Shown in pieces: positions 32,739 through 44,236 of a stretch of DNA of 64,000 bases. This stretch comes from SIG480 sp045546975 (lineage in GTDB: Bacteria; Bacillota; Clostridia; Oscillospirales; JAAYXM01), in the NCBI GenBank assembly GCA_045546975.1, contig JAZQDV010000007.1, positions 62,001 through 126,000 on the forward strand, read 5' to 3'. The notes beneath the pieces are model-generated. The model did not search any database. It saw nothing but the letters and a program-made list of their open reading frames with translations, and had not been told where the DNA came from. The translations under genes were made by a program, and so were the position numbers. Numbering within the stretch: position 1 is the stretch's first letter; each line of letters begins with the position of its first letter.

Positions 32739-34325
32739 ATGATTCTTATAGGAAATCTCAAGCTCGCGCTTTCCGAGAGCGAGGAAAAACTTAATATGAA
32801 AGCTGCGCGCGTTCTCGGTATACACCCGCGAGAGATATCCTCTCTCCGAATAACGAAGAAGGCGGTTGATGCGCGTGATAAATCCGACGTGCATTTTGTC
32901 TTTTCGGTAGAGGTTTCCCTCTCCTGCAATGAGGAGAGGACCGTTGCGCGTCTTAAGCGACGCGACATTACGTTAAAACCTCACGAGGACAAGCTCCCAT
33001 ATATTAACCCAACCCTTCCCACACTTCGCCCTGTTGTTGCAGGAGCAGGTCCGGCAGGACTCTTTGCCGCGCTCACACTTGCAAGAGCAGGCGCCGCGCC
33101 CGTTCTCATCGAACGCGGAGAGTGTGTAGAAAAAAGAGCTGAGACTGTTCGGCGTTTCTGGGAAAAAGGTGAGCTCCGAGAATCCTCAAACGTACAGTTT
33201 GGCGAAGGCGGTGCGGGTGCGTTTTCCGACGGAAAACTAAACTCCGGCACCCACGACAGACGACGCTTTGAGGTATACCGCACCTTTGTTTCTCACGGCG
33301 CGCCGAGTGAGATTATGTATATCAAAAATCCTCACATCGGCTCAGACAAGCTTCCAAAGGTTGTCTCCGGAATACGCGAGGAGATAAAATCACTTGGCGG
33401 TGACGTCCTGTTCTCTCATAAGCTCACAAAAATTCACGAAAAGAACGGTTCTCTTTCCGCCGTCACCTGTGAAACACCAAACGGAGAGGTAACATTTGAG
33501 ACAAATCATTTAATTCTTGCGGTCGGTCACTCCGCGCGCGATGTTTTTGCACTTCTTCGCAACATGGGTGTAACCCTCGCGCAAAAGCCGTTTTCAATGG
33601 GTGTCAGAGTTGAACACCTGCAGAGCGATATCGACAGATGCCGCTTTGGAGAATTTGCAGGACACCCTGCCCTCGGTGCGGCGGACTACAAGCTTTCAAA
33701 CAAACTCACAAACGGAAGATGCGTGTACACCTTCTGCATGTGCCCCGGTGGTCTCGTTATAAATGCATCGAGCGAAGAGGGCGGACTTGTGACAAACGGT
33801 ATGAGTCTCTTTGCGAGAAACGAAAAAAACGCAAACAGCGCCCTTCTCGTAAATGTCACCCCCGAGGACTTCGGCGGCAACGATTCCCTTGCCGGCGTGG
33901 ACCTGCAGAGAAAAATTGAAAAGGCAGCATTTTCGCTCGGTGGCGGAAATTACTTTGCACCTGTGCAGACGGTCGAAGGTTTTATAAAGAACAAGCTCAC
34001 GGGATTTGGCAGAGTTTCACCGTCATTCTTGCCCGGTGTTTCGGAAGCAAACATCGCAGAGCTTTTCCCTGAATATATAACTGAATCGCTGAAAGCCGGA
34101 CTTTCAGGTTTTTCGCGACTCATCCCTGCCTTTTCCGACGGTGAGGCGGTGCTGACCGCACCTGAAACGCGCTCATCCTCACCCGTAAGGATTTGCAGGA
34201 ATGAAAAAATGATATCCTCGCTCCCGGGGCTCTTCCCCTGTGGCGAGGGAGCAGGCTATGCAGGAGGGATTCTTTCCTCCGCGGTTGACGGCATAAAGGT
34301 TGCCGAGGCAGTACTTGGAATTTAG
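32739..34325 (+). CDS. FAD-dependent oxidoreductase of the COG2509 type
   Basis: A 528-residue flavoprotein. An N-terminal domain of about 90 residues typical of this group precedes the dinucleotide-binding motif VVAGAGPAGLFAALTLARAG near residue 98; GEGGAGAFSDGKLN near 155 is a family hallmark, and the C-terminal FAD motif FPCGEGAGYAGG lies near 503. COG2509 members are widespread in Clostridia; their substrate is uncertain. ATG 32739 follows AAGGAG. The next gene, an anion permease-like protein, begins 17 bases later in the same transcript. Confidence 0.88.
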   Translation: MILIGNLKLALSESEEKLNMKAARVLGIHPREISSLRITKKAVDARDKSDVHFVFSVEVSLSCNEERTVARLKRRDITLKPHEDKLPYINPTLPTLRPVVAGAGPAGLFAALTLARAGAAPVLIERGECVEKRAETVRRFWEKGELRESSNVQFGEGGAGAFSDGKLNSGTHDRRRFEVYRTFVSHGAPSEIMYIKNPHIGSDKLPKVVSGIREEIKSLGGDVLFSHKLTKIHEKNGSLSAVTCETPNGEVTFETNHLILAVGHSARDVFALLRNMGVTLAQKPFSMGVRVEHLQSDIDRCRFGEFAGHPALGAADYKLSNKLTNGRCVYTFCMCPGGLVINASSEEGGLVTNGMSLFARNEKNANSALLVNVTPEDFGGNDSLAGVDLQRKIEKAAFSLGGGNYFAPVQTVEGFIKNKLTGFGRVSPSFLPGVSEANIAELFPEYITESLKAGLSGFSRLIPAFSDGEAVLTAPETRSSSPVRICRNEKMISSLPGLFPCGEGAGYAGGILSSAVDGIKVAEAVLGI

Positions 34326-34342
34326 CACAAAGGAAGTTTAGG

Positions 34343-35479
34343 ATGACAAAACGAGATATCTTAAAAACAAAGCTCCGCCCCGTTGACGCTTTCATAAAAG
34401 AGAATGTCGTTACGGTCATTGCTTTTTTTGCAGCAATTATAACAAGTATTTTCGTACCTGTTGACCGCGAGTATCTCGGCTATTTTGACTTCAAGACCTT
34501 AACCTGCCTTTTCTGCGTGCTTGCGGTTGTATGCGCGCTTCGCAACATAAACTTCTTTTACGTTCTCGCAAAGAAGATAGTCCGACTTTTTGCAAACGCA
34601 AGGCTTTCCATTCTGGCACTTGTGTATATAACCTTTATCGGGTCAATGCTTATCGCAAACGATATGGCACTTCTGACCTTCCTCCCGCTCGGGTACTTTG
34701 TTCTTACCACAACGGGTAAGGAAAAGTATATGGCGTTCACCTTTATTATGCAGAATATCGCGGCAAACCTCGGCGGTATGCTGACTCCCTTCGGCAATCC
34801 GCAAAACCTGTATCTCTACACAAAATTCAACATCCCGACAGGCGAGTTTTGTTCGATTATGCTCGCACCGTTTGTTTTGTCTGTCGTCTTAATCACCGTT
34901 TGCTGCGTCTTTATTGTAAAGCCCGAACCACTCGAAATCGAGGATGAGAAGGTTTATCTTGAGCCGAAAAGAACAGTTTTGTATCTCCTTCTTTTTGCGC
35001 TTTCCATCGCGATAGTTTTCCGCACAGTACCGTATCTCATCGGACTTGTTATTATCCCGGCGGTACTCTTTTTCGCTGACCGGAAGGCACTGCGCGATGT
35101 CGACTACCCGCTTCTTCTGACCTTTGTTTTCTTCTTCATATTTGCAGGCAATATGGCGCGGATAGACGCAGTTAACAACATTTTTTCCTATCTTCTCGAC
35201 AAGAGCACACTCCTTTTCAGCGTTGCCTCGTGCCAGGTCATAAGCAACGTTCCCTCATCCATTCTCCTTTCGCAGTTTGCCACAAACTATAGGGACCTGC
35301 TTGTGGGTGTAAACATCGGCGGCGTCGGGACAATTATCTCTTCCCTTGCAAGCCTTATAACAATGCGTGAATACTCAAAGCACAATCCGGGAAAACTCGG
35401 ACAGTACATATTTGTCTTTTCAATATATAACTTCGGTTTTCTCTTTATTCTCACAGCGTTTATGATGATTATACGCTAA
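34343..35479 (+). CDS. ArsB/NhaD/CitMHS-superfamily (SLC13-like) transporter
   Basis: A 378-residue membrane protein with about ten helices. The ion-transporter signatures are visible: SMLIANDMALLTFLPLG near residue 93 and QNIAANLGGMLTPFGNPQN near 137, then in the second half QVISNVPSSILLSQFA near 305, the inverted-repeat partner. Members exchange anions, dicarboxylates or Na+/H+; the substrate is unknown. A ribosome site AAAGGAAG precedes ATG 34343. It is second gene of an operon with the FAD enzyme and ends at a strong terminator. Confidence 0.85.
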   Translation: MTKRDILKTKLRPVDAFIKENVVTVIAFFAAIITSIFVPVDREYLGYFDFKTLTCLFCVLAVVCALRNINFFYVLAKKIVRLFANARLSILALVYITFIGSMLIANDMALLTFLPLGYFVLTTTGKEKYMAFTFIMQNIAANLGGMLTPFGNPQNLYLYTKFNIPTGEFCSIMLAPFVLSVVLITVCCVFIVKPEPLEIEDEKVYLEPKRTVLYLLLFALSIAIVFRTVPYLIGLVIIPAVLFFADRKALRDVDYPLLLTFVFFFIFAGNMARIDAVNNIFSYLLDKSTLLFSVASCQVISNVPSSILLSQFATNYRDLLVGVNIGGVGTIISSLASLITMREYSKHNPGKLGQYIFVFSIYNFGFLFILTAFMMIIR

Positions 35480-35514
35480 AAGCAGTCTGATTTATAAATC
35501 AGACTGCTTTTTTG
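35478..35514. terminator. Bidirectional terminator between permease and ECF gene
   Basis: A near-perfect palindrome with a 16-bp stem (AAAAGCAGTCTGATTT, 35478-35493 with 35496-35511), T-rich on both sides. It contains the stop codon of the leftward ECF gene. Confidence 0.92.
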
Positions 35515-36020
35515 TTCGCTATTTTTAAGATTATCGGGATTAAGACGAGCTGGAGAATTATTCCCGGGAGCGCATCGGCAAAGCCCTCTGCAAAGAACAT
35601 CCCTAAAGCAAATGTTTTTCCTGCCGCTCCTAAAAGTGCTGCCTTTGTAATACCCCAGACTATTCTGCCGAGAAGCATAGTTATAAGAAGAGCGGGAAAA
35701 ATTAGCTTAAAGCGTCTTTTGAATATTTTTTCAAAAAAGATTGAGATGAATACTCCGTATGTTGCAAGCTCTGCCGCCATCCACACAGCATTCGGGTAAA
35801 TCGGCGGCATGCCGAAAATAGCCGAGCGCAAAAACGGGAGAAGCAATCCACAGGCAAGACCGTATTTCCACCCGCAGAAAAGTCCGCATAGCATTATGCA
35901 AAGATGCATGGGAAGTAATGAGTCGCCTATCTCCTTTATCTGAAAGGTGAGAAGCGGAAGCACCATTCCGAGTGCAACGAACACGGCCGCATATATAAGT
36001 TTTTTTAGCGATTTCTCCAT
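35499..36020 (-). CDS. ECF transporter S component (vitamin-binding subunit)
   Basis: A 173-residue protein with six helices. It shows the S-component layout: an N-terminal KLIYAAVFVALGMVLPLL with the small-residue interface that meets EcfT, then GDSLLPMHLCIMLCGLFCGW, a substrate-side signature. It captures a vitamin or related compound and works with the shared EcfA/A'/T module, not encoded here. The substrate is not clear. Start ATG 36020 follows GAGGGAG. It is divergent from uvrB. Confidence 0.82.
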   Translation of the reverse strand: MEKSLKKLIYAAVFVALGMVLPLLTFQIKEIGDSLLPMHLCIMLCGLFCGWKYGLACGLLLPFLRSAIFGMPPIYPNAVWMAAELATYGVFISIFFEKIFKRRFKLIFPALLITMLLGRIVWGITKAALLGAAGKTFALGMFFAEGFADALPGIILQLVLIPIILKIANKKAV

Positions 36021-36080
36021 ATTTTCTCCCTCGCTTTTCTGTTATGAGATATTATACCATTTGCCGAGGTTTATTACAAG

Positions 36081-36109
36081 TTTACAAATCGGTTTGGCGG
36101 TGGTAAAAT
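36081..36109 (+). promoter_or_regulatory. Promoter of the uvrBA operon
   Basis: TTTACA (36081-36086), 17 bases, TAAAAT (36104-36109). No clear LexA (SOS) box was seen around it. Confidence 0.65.
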
Positions 36110-36146
36110 ATATATTGAAGTATTATGCAAGGTGGTGAGACGAAGT

Positions 36147-38102
36147 TTGGGCAAGTTTGTTATACATTCCGACTACAAACCGACAGGCGACCAGCCGCGA
36201 GCTATAGACGAGCTTTCGCGCGGTATTCGGCTTGGTATGAGCGAACAGACACTTCTTGGCGTTACGGGTTCAGGTAAGACCTTTACCATGGCAAACATCA
36301 TCGAGCGCGTGCAGAAACCCACTCTCGTTCTTGCCCATAACAAAACTCTTGCCGCCCAGCTCTGCTCTGAGCTAAAGGCATTTTTCCCCGAAAATGCGGT
36401 GGAATATTTTGTTTCCTACTTTGACTATTATCAGCCAGAGGCATACATTCCCCACACTGATACCTATATAGAGAAGGATTCCTCAACAAACGAGGAGATT
36501 GACCGTCTCCGCCACAGCGCAACGGCGTCACTCGGAGAGCGGCGCGATGTTATCATTGTCGCAAGCGTTTCGTGTATATACGGCCTCGGTGACCCTATTG
36601 ACTATTCAAGCATGGTAGTCTCGCTTCGTCCCGGTATGACGCGCGAACGCGACGAGGTTATCAGGAAGCTTATCGAAATAAGATACGAGCGCAATGACGT
36701 TGCCTTTGAACGAAACAAGTTCCGTGTACGCGGAGACACGATAGAAATTTTCCCCGTATACTCAACCGATACGGGTATCCGCGTGGAGTTTTTTGGTGAT
36801 GAGGTTGATAAAATCTCTGAAATTAACATAGTTACTGGCTCGGTAAAGTGTGAGCTCTCACACGTTGCAATATATCCTGCATCTCACTACGTCTCAACAC
36901 CCGAAAAAATGGCAAAAGCATGCAATGAAATCATTGACGAGATGGAGCATTGTGTAAAGATATTTGAAGATGACGGGAAGCTTCTGGAGGCACAACGTCT
37001 CCGTCAGAGAACGGAATACGACGTTGAAATGATAGAGGAGCTCGGGTACTGCACGGGTATCGAAAACTACTCGCGTATTATAAGCGGCCGTGAGCCTGGC
37101 TCTGCCCCGTTCACACTTATGGACTACTTCCCCGACGATTTTCTCCTTATAGTTGACGAGTCGCACGTCACGCTTCCGCAGGTGCGCGGAATGTATGCAG
37201 GTGACCGTGCGCGAAAGGAAACTCTTGTTAAATACGGCTTCAGGCTCCCCTCGGCGTTTGACAACCGTCCTCTCAATTTCGAGGAGTTTGAAAATCACAT
37301 AAACCAGGTAATCTACGTTTCTGCAACCCCGGGTGAGTATGAAAGAACACGCTCAGCTCAGATAACCGAGCAGCTCATCCGCCCGACAGGGCTTTTAGAT
37401 CCCGAGGTTATCATACGCCCCACCGAAGGCCAGATTGACGACCTTATCGGTGAGATAAATGCACGCGTGGAAAAGAAGGAACGCGTCCTTGTGACGACGC
37501 TCACGAAAAAGATGGCAGAAAACCTAACCACGTACCTTGAGGGTGCAGGAATAAGAGTAAAGTATCTCCACCACAACGTCGAAACAATTGAACGCATGGA
37601 GATTATACGCGACCTCCGTCTCGGTACATTTGATGTGCTTGTGGGAATCAACCTTCTGCGTGAGGGTCTTGATATCCCGGAGGTTTCGCTCGTTGCAATA
37701 CTTGATGCCGATAAGGAGGGCTTTCTCCGAAGCGAGACCTCGCTTATTCAGACGATGGGCCGAGCTGCAAGAAACGAAAACGGAAAGGTCATTATGTACG
37801 CCGATACCGTAACCGGCTCAATGCAGCGCGCAATGGATGAAACAAAGCGTAGGAGAAGTCTTCAGCAATCTTACAACACCGAGCACGGAATTGTTCCGAA
37901 GACGATAAAGAAGGATGTTGCGGCACTCCTTGAAATTTCAAAGGGCGCAGAGAGAGGAAAGGCGGACAAGCTTTCAAAACAGGAACGCGAAGAGCTTATC
38001 CGCAAGCTCGAAAAGGATATGAGGGAAGCGGCAAAGCTTCTTGAGTTTGAATACGCGGCACTTCTCCGCGACAGAATAATGGAACTACGCTCCGAAAAAT
38101 AA
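36147..38102 (+). CDS. uvrB: Excinuclease ABC subunit B
   Basis: A 651-residue nucleotide-excision-repair helicase that verifies DNA damage with UvrA and then recruits UvrC. It starts [17 protein letters not shown]; Walker [14 protein letters not shown] lies near residue 35, the beta-hairpin [12 protein letters not shown] near 87, the DEAD-type box VDESH near 333, and motifs [16 protein letters not shown] and QTMGRAARN near 495-540. The C-terminal UVR motif is present. I chose TTG 36147, about nine bases after AAGGTGGTGA; a GTG at 36132 lies inside that site. uvrA follows after 18 bases. Confidence 0.97.
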   Translation: MGKFVIHSDYKPTGDQPRAIDELSRGIRLGMSEQTLLGVTGSGKTFTMANIIERVQKPTLVLAHNKTLAAQLCSELKAFFPENAVEYFVSYFDYYQPEAYIPHTDTYIEKDSSTNEEIDRLRHSATASLGERRDVIIVASVSCIYGLGDPIDYSSMVVSLRPGMTRERDEVIRKLIEIRYERNDVAFERNKFRVRGDTIEIFPVYSTDTGIRVEFFGDEVDKISEINIVTGSVKCELSHVAIYPASHYVSTPEKMAKACNEIIDEMEHCVKIFEDDGKLLEAQRLRQRTEYDVEMIEELGYCTGIENYSRIISGREPGSAPFTLMDYFPDDFLLIVDESHVTLPQVRGMYAGDRARKETLVKYGFRLPSAFDNRPLNFEEFENHINQVIYVSATPGEYERTRSAQITEQLIRPTGLLDPEVIIRPTEGQIDDLIGEINARVEKKERVLVTTLTKKMAENLTTYLEGAGIRVKYLHHNVETIERMEIIRDLRLGTFDVLVGINLLREGLDIPEVSLVAILDADKEGFLRSETSLIQTMGRAARNENGKVIMYADTVTGSMQRAMDETKRRRSLQQSYNTEHGIVPKTIKKDVAALLEISKGAERGKADKLSKQEREELIRKLEKDMREAAKLLEFEYAALLRDRIMELRSEK

Positions 38103-38120
38103 TCTGTAGGATTTGAGAAT

Positions 38121-40949
38121 ATGAGTAAAGAAATTTTTATTAAAGGTGCAAGAGAGCACAACTTAAAAAACATAGATGTTAAAATCCCGCGCGACAGCCT
38201 TGTTGTCGTTACTGGGCTTTCAGGCTCGGGTAAGTCAAGCCTTGCCTTTGATACTGTCTATGCAGAGGGCCAGAGGCGGTATGTGGAGTCTCTCTCATCA
38301 TACGCAAGAATGTTCCTCGGCAGGATGGAAAAGCCGGATGTCGACTACATTGAGGGGCTCTCTCCCGCTATATCCATTGACCAGAAAACGACATCAAAAA
38401 ACCCGCGTTCTACAGTAGGAACGGTTACGGAAATTTACGACTATCTCCGTCTTTTGTGGGCGAGAGTAGGCACTCCCCACTGCCCCGTATGCGGAAAGGT
38501 CATTGAGCAGCAGACGGTTGACCAGATTTGCGACAGGATAATGGAGCTTGCTGAGGGTACCAAGTTCCAGATTCTCGCACCCGTTGTGCGCGGTCGCAAG
38601 GGTGAGCACGAAAAGGTTTTTGAGAACGCGAAGAAGTCTGGCTTTGTGCGCGCAAGGGTAGATGGCAATCTGTATGACCTTTCAGAGACAATAAAGCTTG
38701 AAAAGAATAAAAAGCACAATATTGAGATTATAATCGACCGCCTCGTTATAAAGAGCGGCATTGAGATGCGCCTTGCAGACTCTATCGAGACTGCGACAAA
38801 CCTTGCAGGCGGACTTGTTCTTGTCGATGTTATCGGTGGAGAGGAACTTTCATTCTCTCAGAACTATGCCTGCGATGATTGCGGAATAAGCATAGAGGAG
38901 CTCACTCCGCGCATGTTCTCCTTCAACAACCCCCACGGCGCATGCCCTGAGTGTGCAGGTCTCGGCTCACTTTTGCGTGTTGATCCCGATTCGATAATCC
39001 CCGATAAGTCGAAGTCAATTCTTGACGGTGCGATACACGCATCGGGCTGGGGAAACCCTATACCCGGCTCAATTTCGCGTATGTACTACGACGGTCTTGC
39101 AAAGGTCTATAGCTTTGACCTTTCTACCCCCGTGTGCGATATTCCGGAAGCGGCATATAACGCTCTCCTCTACGGTACGGGTGGCGAAAAAATCCCCCTG
39201 CATTACGACAAATCGTACGGAAAGGGCGATTATACTCAGGCTTTTGAAGGCCTCGTTGCAAACCTTGAGCGCAGATACCACGAGACTGCAAGTGAATACT
39301 CAAAGGCAGAGATTGAGGAGTGTATGATAAATACACCCTGCCCTAAATGTAACGGAAAAAGGCTTCGAGCAGAGGCACTTGCAGTTACCGTTGGCGGTAT
39401 AAATATCGCCGAAATGTGCGAAAAGTCAGTTGTTGACGCACTCAAATTTATATGCGAGGTTGAAGATACCCTTACGCAAAGGCAGAAAAAAATAGCTGAG
39501 CTTATTCTCCGCGAGATTAAGGCAAGACTCGGCTTTCTCGAGAGTGTTGGACTTTCATACCTCACACTTTCAAGAAGTGCCGGCACTCTTTCGGGCGGCG
39601 AGAGTCAGAGAATACGCCTTGCAACTCAGATAGGTTCTTCTCTTATGGGTGTTTTATATATCCTTGACGAGCCGTCAATCGGTCTTCATCAGAAGGACAA
39701 CGCGAAGCTTCTCACGACTCTTGAAAGACTTCGCGACCTCGGAAACACGCTTATCGTTGTTGAACACGACGAGGACACTATGCGCGCAGCTGACCACATT
39801 ATTGATGTCGGACCGGGCGCAGGTGTTCACGGCGGTGAGATTGTAGCAAGCGGTACAATCTCCGATATAATCGCGCAGCCACGCTCAATCACAGGCCAGT
39901 ACCTCTCAGGCAAAAAGACCATCCCCGTCCCCGAGGTACGCCGCAGCGGAAACGGAAAGTTTATTGAAATCCGAGGCGCAAAGGAAAACAACCTCAAAAA
40001 CATAGACGTTAAAATCCCGCTTGGAAAACTCACCTGCATCACGGGTGTTTCCGGCTCAGGAAAGAGCTCACTCACAAACGAAATCCTCTATAAACATCTT
40101 GCAGCGTGTCTCAACGGTGCAAAAACGCATCCTGGAAAGTTTGATGAGTTTCGCGGCATAGAGCACCTTGATAAGATTATAGACATCGACCAGTCACCTA
40201 TCGGGCGCACTCCGCGTTCAAACCCGGCAACATACACGGGCGTTTTCGGAGATATACGAAGTCTCTTTGCGATGACGCCCGATGCAAAAATGCGCGGATA
40301 CACAAGCGGTCGCTTCTCATTTAACGTAAAGGGCGGAAGGTGTGAGGCATGCGCAGGTGACGGCGTAAACAAAATTGAGATGCATTTTCTCCCCGATATT
40401 TATGTCACCTGTGATGTGTGCCACGGTATGAGATACAACCGTGAAACGCTCGAGGTAAAATATAAGGGCAAGAATATAGCAGAGGTTCTTGATATGACGT
40501 GTGAAGAGGCATATGAGTTCTTCCGCCATGTTCCAAAAATTGCAAGCAAGCTCAAAACACTCAACGACGTTGGTCTTGGATATATAAAGCTCGGCCAGTC
40601 CTCCACCACCTTGTCCGGAGGCGAGGCACAGCGAGTAAAGCTTGCAACAGAGCTCTCTCGTCGCAGTACGGGAAAAACCATATACATCCTTGACGAGCCG
40701 ACAACAGGTCTTCACGTTGCAGACGTACACAGGCTCATCGATATGCTCTCGCTCCTTACCGATGCCGGCAATACGGTAGTTGTCATCGAGCACAATCTTG
40801 ATGTTATAAAGACCGCAGACCATATCATCGACCTCGGTCCCGACGGCGGTGACGGTGGCGGCAGAATTGTCTGCGAAGGAACACCCGAGGAAGTCGCAAA
40901 GTGTAAAAAATCATACACCGGCGAATATCTTAAAAATATATTGAAGTAG
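38121..40949 (+). CDS. uvrA: Excinuclease ABC subunit A
   Basis: A 942-residue dimeric ABC-type ATPase that locates DNA lesions. Walker A motifs are GLSGSGKSS near residue 32 and GVSGSGKSS near 641. Signature motifs [12 protein letters not shown] near 493 and [12 protein letters not shown] near 830 and zinc modules ([25 protein letters not shown]) are present, so it is full length and should be active. It lies between uvrB and a TraX-like gene in one rightward operon. Resistance-type duplication is not suggested. Confidence 0.98.
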   Translation: MSKEIFIKGAREHNLKNIDVKIPRDSLVVVTGLSGSGKSSLAFDTVYAEGQRRYVESLSSYARMFLGRMEKPDVDYIEGLSPAISIDQKTTSKNPRSTVGTVTEIYDYLRLLWARVGTPHCPVCGKVIEQQTVDQICDRIMELAEGTKFQILAPVVRGRKGEHEKVFENAKKSGFVRARVDGNLYDLSETIKLEKNKKHNIEIIIDRLVIKSGIEMRLADSIETATNLAGGLVLVDVIGGEELSFSQNYACDDCGISIEELTPRMFSFNNPHGACPECAGLGSLLRVDPDSIIPDKSKSILDGAIHASGWGNPIPGSISRMYYDGLAKVYSFDLSTPVCDIPEAAYNALLYGTGGEKIPLHYDKSYGKGDYTQAFEGLVANLERRYHETASEYSKAEIEECMINTPCPKCNGKRLRAEALAVTVGGINIAEMCEKSVVDALKFICEVEDTLTQRQKKIAELILREIKARLGFLESVGLSYLTLSRSAGTLSGGESQRIRLATQIGSSLMGVLYILDEPSIGLHQKDNAKLLTTLERLRDLGNTLIVVEHDEDTMRAADHIIDVGPGAGVHGGEIVASGTISDIIAQPRSITGQYLSGKKTIPVPEVRRSGNGKFIEIRGAKENNLKNIDVKIPLGKLTCITGVSGSGKSSLTNEILYKHLAACLNGAKTHPGKFDEFRGIEHLDKIIDIDQSPIGRTPRSNPATYTGVFGDIRSLFAMTPDAKMRGYTSGRFSFNVKGGRCEACAGDGVNKIEMHFLPDIYVTCDVCHGMRYNRETLEVKYKGKNIAEVLDMTCEEAYEFFRHVPKIASKLKTLNDVGLGYIKLGQSSTTLSGGEAQRVKLATELSRRSTGKTIYILDEPTTGLHVADVHRLIDMLSLLTDAGNTVVVIEHNLDVIKTADHIIDLGPDGGDGGGRIVCEGTPEEVAKCKKSYTGEYLKNILK

Positions 40950-40957
40950 GTGGAAGT

Positions 40958-41710
40958 ATGTTAAAAACAAAAAGCGGAATAGGACTTTCTGCATTTGCTC
41001 TTAAAATTATCGCGATTGCCTCTATGCTTTCCTCTCATATCTCGATAATGTTCCCAGACAACATTCCAAAAAAGTTTTTGCTCCCCATGGTTCTTTTCGG
41101 AAGACTCGCTTTCCCCATTTTTGCCTTCTTTGTGGCAAATGGCTGGGAAAAGACAAGAAGCAGGTGGAAATATGCATTCAGGCTTTTTGTCATGGCAGTT
41201 TTTTCGCAAATTCCATTTCTTGTAGGACTTCACGGAATTGCATGGCAGGGGCTTTCAACTGTAACAAGCTTTCCGACGCTCAATATAGGTTTCACCTTTC
41301 TTCTTGCAATGCTCTCACTCCTTGTCTATGACTTTTTGAGAGATATGAAGCTTCCAAAACCACTTTCCCTTATTATTGCACTTATCCCCGCCCTCGCTTT
41401 TGAGTTTCTTACCCCTCTGCATGTGGAATACGGATATGTGGGCATTTTTCTCGTTCTTGTTATGTATATAACAAAAAACGACGCTCTCACCTTTGCGCTT
41501 TCAACAATCGCCACCCTTGCATTTATGATCGGAAGAATTGACCTACCGGTATTCTCGGTCAATCTCTACCTTCTCGCTACATATATCGTTTCAATCGCCC
41601 TGCTCCTTCTCTATAACGGAAGACGCGGTGCGAGTGCCAAGTATCTCTTCTATGTATTCTATCCGTTGCACATAATAGTTCTTCTGCTTATAAAGAACAT
41701 TGTATTTTAG
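40958..41710 (+). CDS. TraX-family membrane protein
   Basis: A 250-residue polytopic protein with about eight helices. The N-terminal LSAFALKIIAIASMLSSHI and FGRLAFPIFAFFVANGW are typical of the TraX/acyltransferase-3-related family. TraX of F plasmid N-acetylates pilin; chromosomal Clostridia members have no known substrate and may acylate a surface component. It starts nine bases after uvrA and is probably read from the uvr promoter. Confidence 0.85.
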   Translation: MLKTKSGIGLSAFALKIIAIASMLSSHISIMFPDNIPKKFLLPMVLFGRLAFPIFAFFVANGWEKTRSRWKYAFRLFVMAVFSQIPFLVGLHGIAWQGLSTVTSFPTLNIGFTFLLAMLSLLVYDFLRDMKLPKPLSLIIALIPALAFEFLTPLHVEYGYVGIFLVLVMYITKNDALTFALSTIATLAFMIGRIDLPVFSVNLYLLATYIVSIALLLLYNGRRGASAKYLFYVFYPLHIIVLLLIKNIVF

Positions 41711-41720
41711 TTCAAAACAA

Positions 41721-41760
41721 AAAACCGATTTGAGACTTCCTGTCTCAAATCGGTTTTTTT
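41721..41760. terminator. Bidirectional terminator between traX-like gene and ftsH
   Basis: A 16-bp stem AAAACCGATTTGAGAC (41721-41736 with 41742-41757) and loop TTCCT; T runs on both strands. Confidence 0.92.
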
Positions 41761-41763
41761 ATT

Positions 41764-43668
41764 TTATTCTTCTGTTTTGTCGTCCTGTACTTCAGGAGTT
41801 TCCTCTTCGCTTTTCTCCTCACGCTCGGGAACTGATTCACCAAAGAGTGCGTAGAAGTCCTCCGCCTCCATGGTTTCCTTTTCGAGAAGGAAGCTTGCAA
41901 CGCTGTGGAGCTTATCCATGTTTTCATTCAGGATAGCTTCGCACTTCTTGTACGCATCATCGACGATTGAACGAACCTCGCTGTCGATGATTCCTGCGAC
42001 TTCTTCAGAATAGGCGCGTTTTTCAGCAAAGTCACGACCGAGGAATACCTCGTTGTGATCAGACGCAAAGCTTATCGGACCGAGGCGGTCGCTCATGCCG
42101 TATTTTGTTACCATATCGCGTGCAATTGCGGATGCACGCTGAAGGTCGTTTGAAGCACCTGTGGAAATATCGTCAAGCACAAGCTTTTCTGCAACACGTC
42201 CGCCAAGGAGAGATATGATGTCCTCGTTCATAGCAGTTTTGGACTTTGTGTATACATCCTCACGCGGAAGTGAGATTGTATATCCGTTTGCCATACCGCG
42301 CGGTATAATTGAGATGTGATGAACGGGGTCCTGCGTCGGAAGGAACTTCATTGCTATCGCGTGGCCTGCCTCGTGGTATGCGACAAGCTTGTTTTCCTGC
42401 TCGCTTCTTACACGGTTTTTCTTTGCTGGACCTGCGATAATCTTGAGCATTGATTTTTCAATATCGTCCTGCTCTATTTCCTTGACTCCGCGACGTGCAG
42501 CAAGGAGAGCCGCTTCGTTGAGGAGGTTTTCAAGATCTGCAGGAGTGAAACCGCTGGTGGTTTTTGCAACTGTGCGAAGGCTTACATCTTTTCCGACTTT
42601 TTTGTTGCGCGCGTGAATTTCAAGCACCTTTTCACGGTCACGAAGGTCGGGAACTCCCACATAAACCTGGCGGTCAAATCTTCCCGGACGCATAAGCGCA
42701 GGGTCGAGAATGTCCGGGCGGTTTGTAGCCGCGATGATTATTACACCCTCGTTATTTCCAAAGCCGTCCATCTCAACAAGGAGCTGGTTGAGGGTCTGCT
42801 CACGCTCATCGTGTCCACCGCCGTAACCCGCACCACGGTGACGGCCAACAGCATCAATTTCGTCTATAAAGATAATAGCGGGCGCTACCTTTTTTGCCTG
42901 TTCAAAGAGGTCGCGGACGCGAGATGCACCTACACCTACATAGAGCTCGACAAAGTCAGAGCCTGATATCGAAAGGAATGGCACCCCCGCCTCTCCTGCA
43001 ACCGCCTTTGCAATATATGTTTTACCTGTTCCCGGAGGTCCGACAAGAAGCACGCCTTTCGGGATTCTTGCGCCGATTTCGGTAAACTTTTTGGGGTCTT
43101 TGAGGAAGTCTACTATCTCTGCAAGCTCCTGCTTTTCTTCCTCAGCACCTGCAACATCTGCAAAGGTGACTTTCTTCTTTTCATCGCTTCCAAGCTTTGT
43201 TCTCGCCTTGCCAAAGCGCATTGCCTTGCCTGCACCGCCGTCTGCTTTGTTGAACATAAAGAACCACATAAGACCGATTACAACAAAGACGAGAAGATAC
43301 GGAAGGATTACCATCCACCACGGAGTTCCCTCTTCGGGCATTCTATCGTCATTTTCGATAATACCTTCACTTCTCTGAACACGGAGAAGCTCACCGAGGT
43401 CGTTTCTGAAGTCTGCTCTTACCTGTGGGTCGGTAAGGTCAAAGGTTATTATGTCCTGACCGTTTTCATAGGGTTTTTTCAGCTTTGCGGTCAGCATTCC
43501 GCCGTCTATAACATATTCCTTGACATTCTCCGCCTCGAACTGACGGACAACCTCGGCATAAGTTATCTTCTCCTGCGGAGTGCCGTCAAACAGGTATGTT
43601 GCAAACGACACAAGTATGGATATTATGAGAATAAATATCAAAATATCTCTGGTGTTGTTTTTCTTCAC
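41764..43668 (-). CDS. ftsH: ATP-dependent zinc metalloprotease FtsH
   Basis: A 634-residue membrane protease that degrades misfolded and regulatory membrane proteins as a hexamer. Two helices (residues 8-26 and 116-138) enclose an extracytoplasmic domain. Walker A GPPGTGKT is at 210-217, Walker [10 protein letters not shown] near 266, the pore/SRH region [17 protein letters not shown] near 316, and zinc site HEAGH at 432-436. The acidic tail is short. GTG 43668 follows AAGGAAGTG. It is last in the gdpP-rplI-dnaB-tilS-hpt-ftsH cluster, where tilS-hpt-ftsH is a conserved Firmicute order. Confidence 0.97.
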   Translation of the reverse strand: MKKNNTRDILIFILIISILVSFATYLFDGTPQEKITYAEVVRQFEAENVKEYVIDGGMLTAKLKKPYENGQDIITFDLTDPQVRADFRNDLGELLRVQRSEGIIENDDRMPEEGTPWWMVILPYLLVFVVIGLMWFFMFNKADGGAGKAMRFGKARTKLGSDEKKKVTFADVAGAEEEKQELAEIVDFLKDPKKFTEIGARIPKGVLLVGPPGTGKTYIAKAVAGEAGVPFLSISGSDFVELYVGVGASRVRDLFEQAKKVAPAIIFIDEIDAVGRHRGAGYGGGHDEREQTLNQLLVEMDGFGNNEGVIIIAATNRPDILDPALMRPGRFDRQVYVGVPDLRDREKVLEIHARNKKVGKDVSLRTVAKTTSGFTPADLENLLNEAALLAARRGVKEIEQDDIEKSMLKIIAGPAKKNRVRSEQENKLVAYHEAGHAIAMKFLPTQDPVHHISIIPRGMANGYTISLPREDVYTKSKTAMNEDIISLLGGRVAEKLVLDDISTGASNDLQRASAIARDMVTKYGMSDRLGPISFASDHNEVFLGRDFAEKRAYSEEVAGIIDSEVRSIVDDAYKKCEAILNENMDKLHSVASFLLEKETMEAEDFYALFGESVPEREEKSEEETPEVQDDKTEE

Positions 43669-43685
43669 AATGTCACTTCCTTAGG

Positions 43686-44225
43686 TTATTTTTCGTAAAC
43701 TTCGCGCTTGAGTATTCCTACATACGGTAGGTTTCTGTATTTTTCTGCATAATCGAGTCCGTAACCGACCACGAACTCATTTTCTATATCAAAGCCGATG
43801 TAATCAGCTTTTACCTCAACAGTTCTGCGCTCGGGCTTGTTAAGAAGTACACAGAGAGCGACAGAACGTGCACCGCGCCCCATAAGAATCGGGAAAAGTC
43901 TTGAGAGGGTGACTCCCGTATCAAGAATATCCTCGACGACGATAACATCGCGATCCTTTATGTCTGTCGACAAATCCTGCTTTATATTAAGCTCGCCGGA
44001 TGTTACGGTACCCTCACCGTAGCTTGATACCTTCATAAAATCGATATCACACGGAAAATCGAGTGCACGTACAAGGTCCGCCGTGAATATGAGCGAGCCT
44101 TTCAATATACATAATATAAGCGGATTTTTCCCCTCGTATTCGCATTTTATTTCATTTGCAAGTTTTTTTACTTTTTCGGCAATTTCCTCTTCTGTAATAA
44201 GGATTCTCTCAATGTCTTTTTGCAA
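43686..44225 (-). CDS. hpt: Hypoxanthine phosphoribosyltransferase
   Basis: A 179-residue purine-salvage enzyme converting hypoxanthine (and guanine) with PRPP to IMP or GMP. The PRPP loop VIVVEDILDTGVTLSRL is near residue 93, and FVVGYGLDYAEKYRNLPYVG near 152 forms the purine site. TTG 44225 has GAGGTG-GGGA upstream; an in-frame TTG at 44240 overlaps the tilS stop and that ribosome site. Gene order tilS-hpt-ftsH matches Bacillus. Confidence 0.95.
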   Translation of the reverse strand: MQKDIERILITEEEIAEKVKKLANEIKCEYEGKNPLILCILKGSLIFTADLVRALDFPCDIDFMKVSSYGEGTVTSGELNIKQDLSTDIKDRDVIVVEDILDTGVTLSRLFPILMGRGARSVALCVLLNKPERRTVEVKADYIGFDIENEFVVGYGLDYAEKYRNLPYVGILKREVYEK

Positions 44226-44236
44226 GTCCCCACACC

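Noticed and set aside
36132..36146. GTG 36132 as uvrB start
   Set aside because: It lies within the ribosome site AAGGTGGTGA; TTG 36147 gives the usual UvrB N-terminus.
36021..36146. LexA (SOS) box upstream of uvrBA
   Set aside because: No GAAC-N4-GTTC-type or similar palindrome was found.
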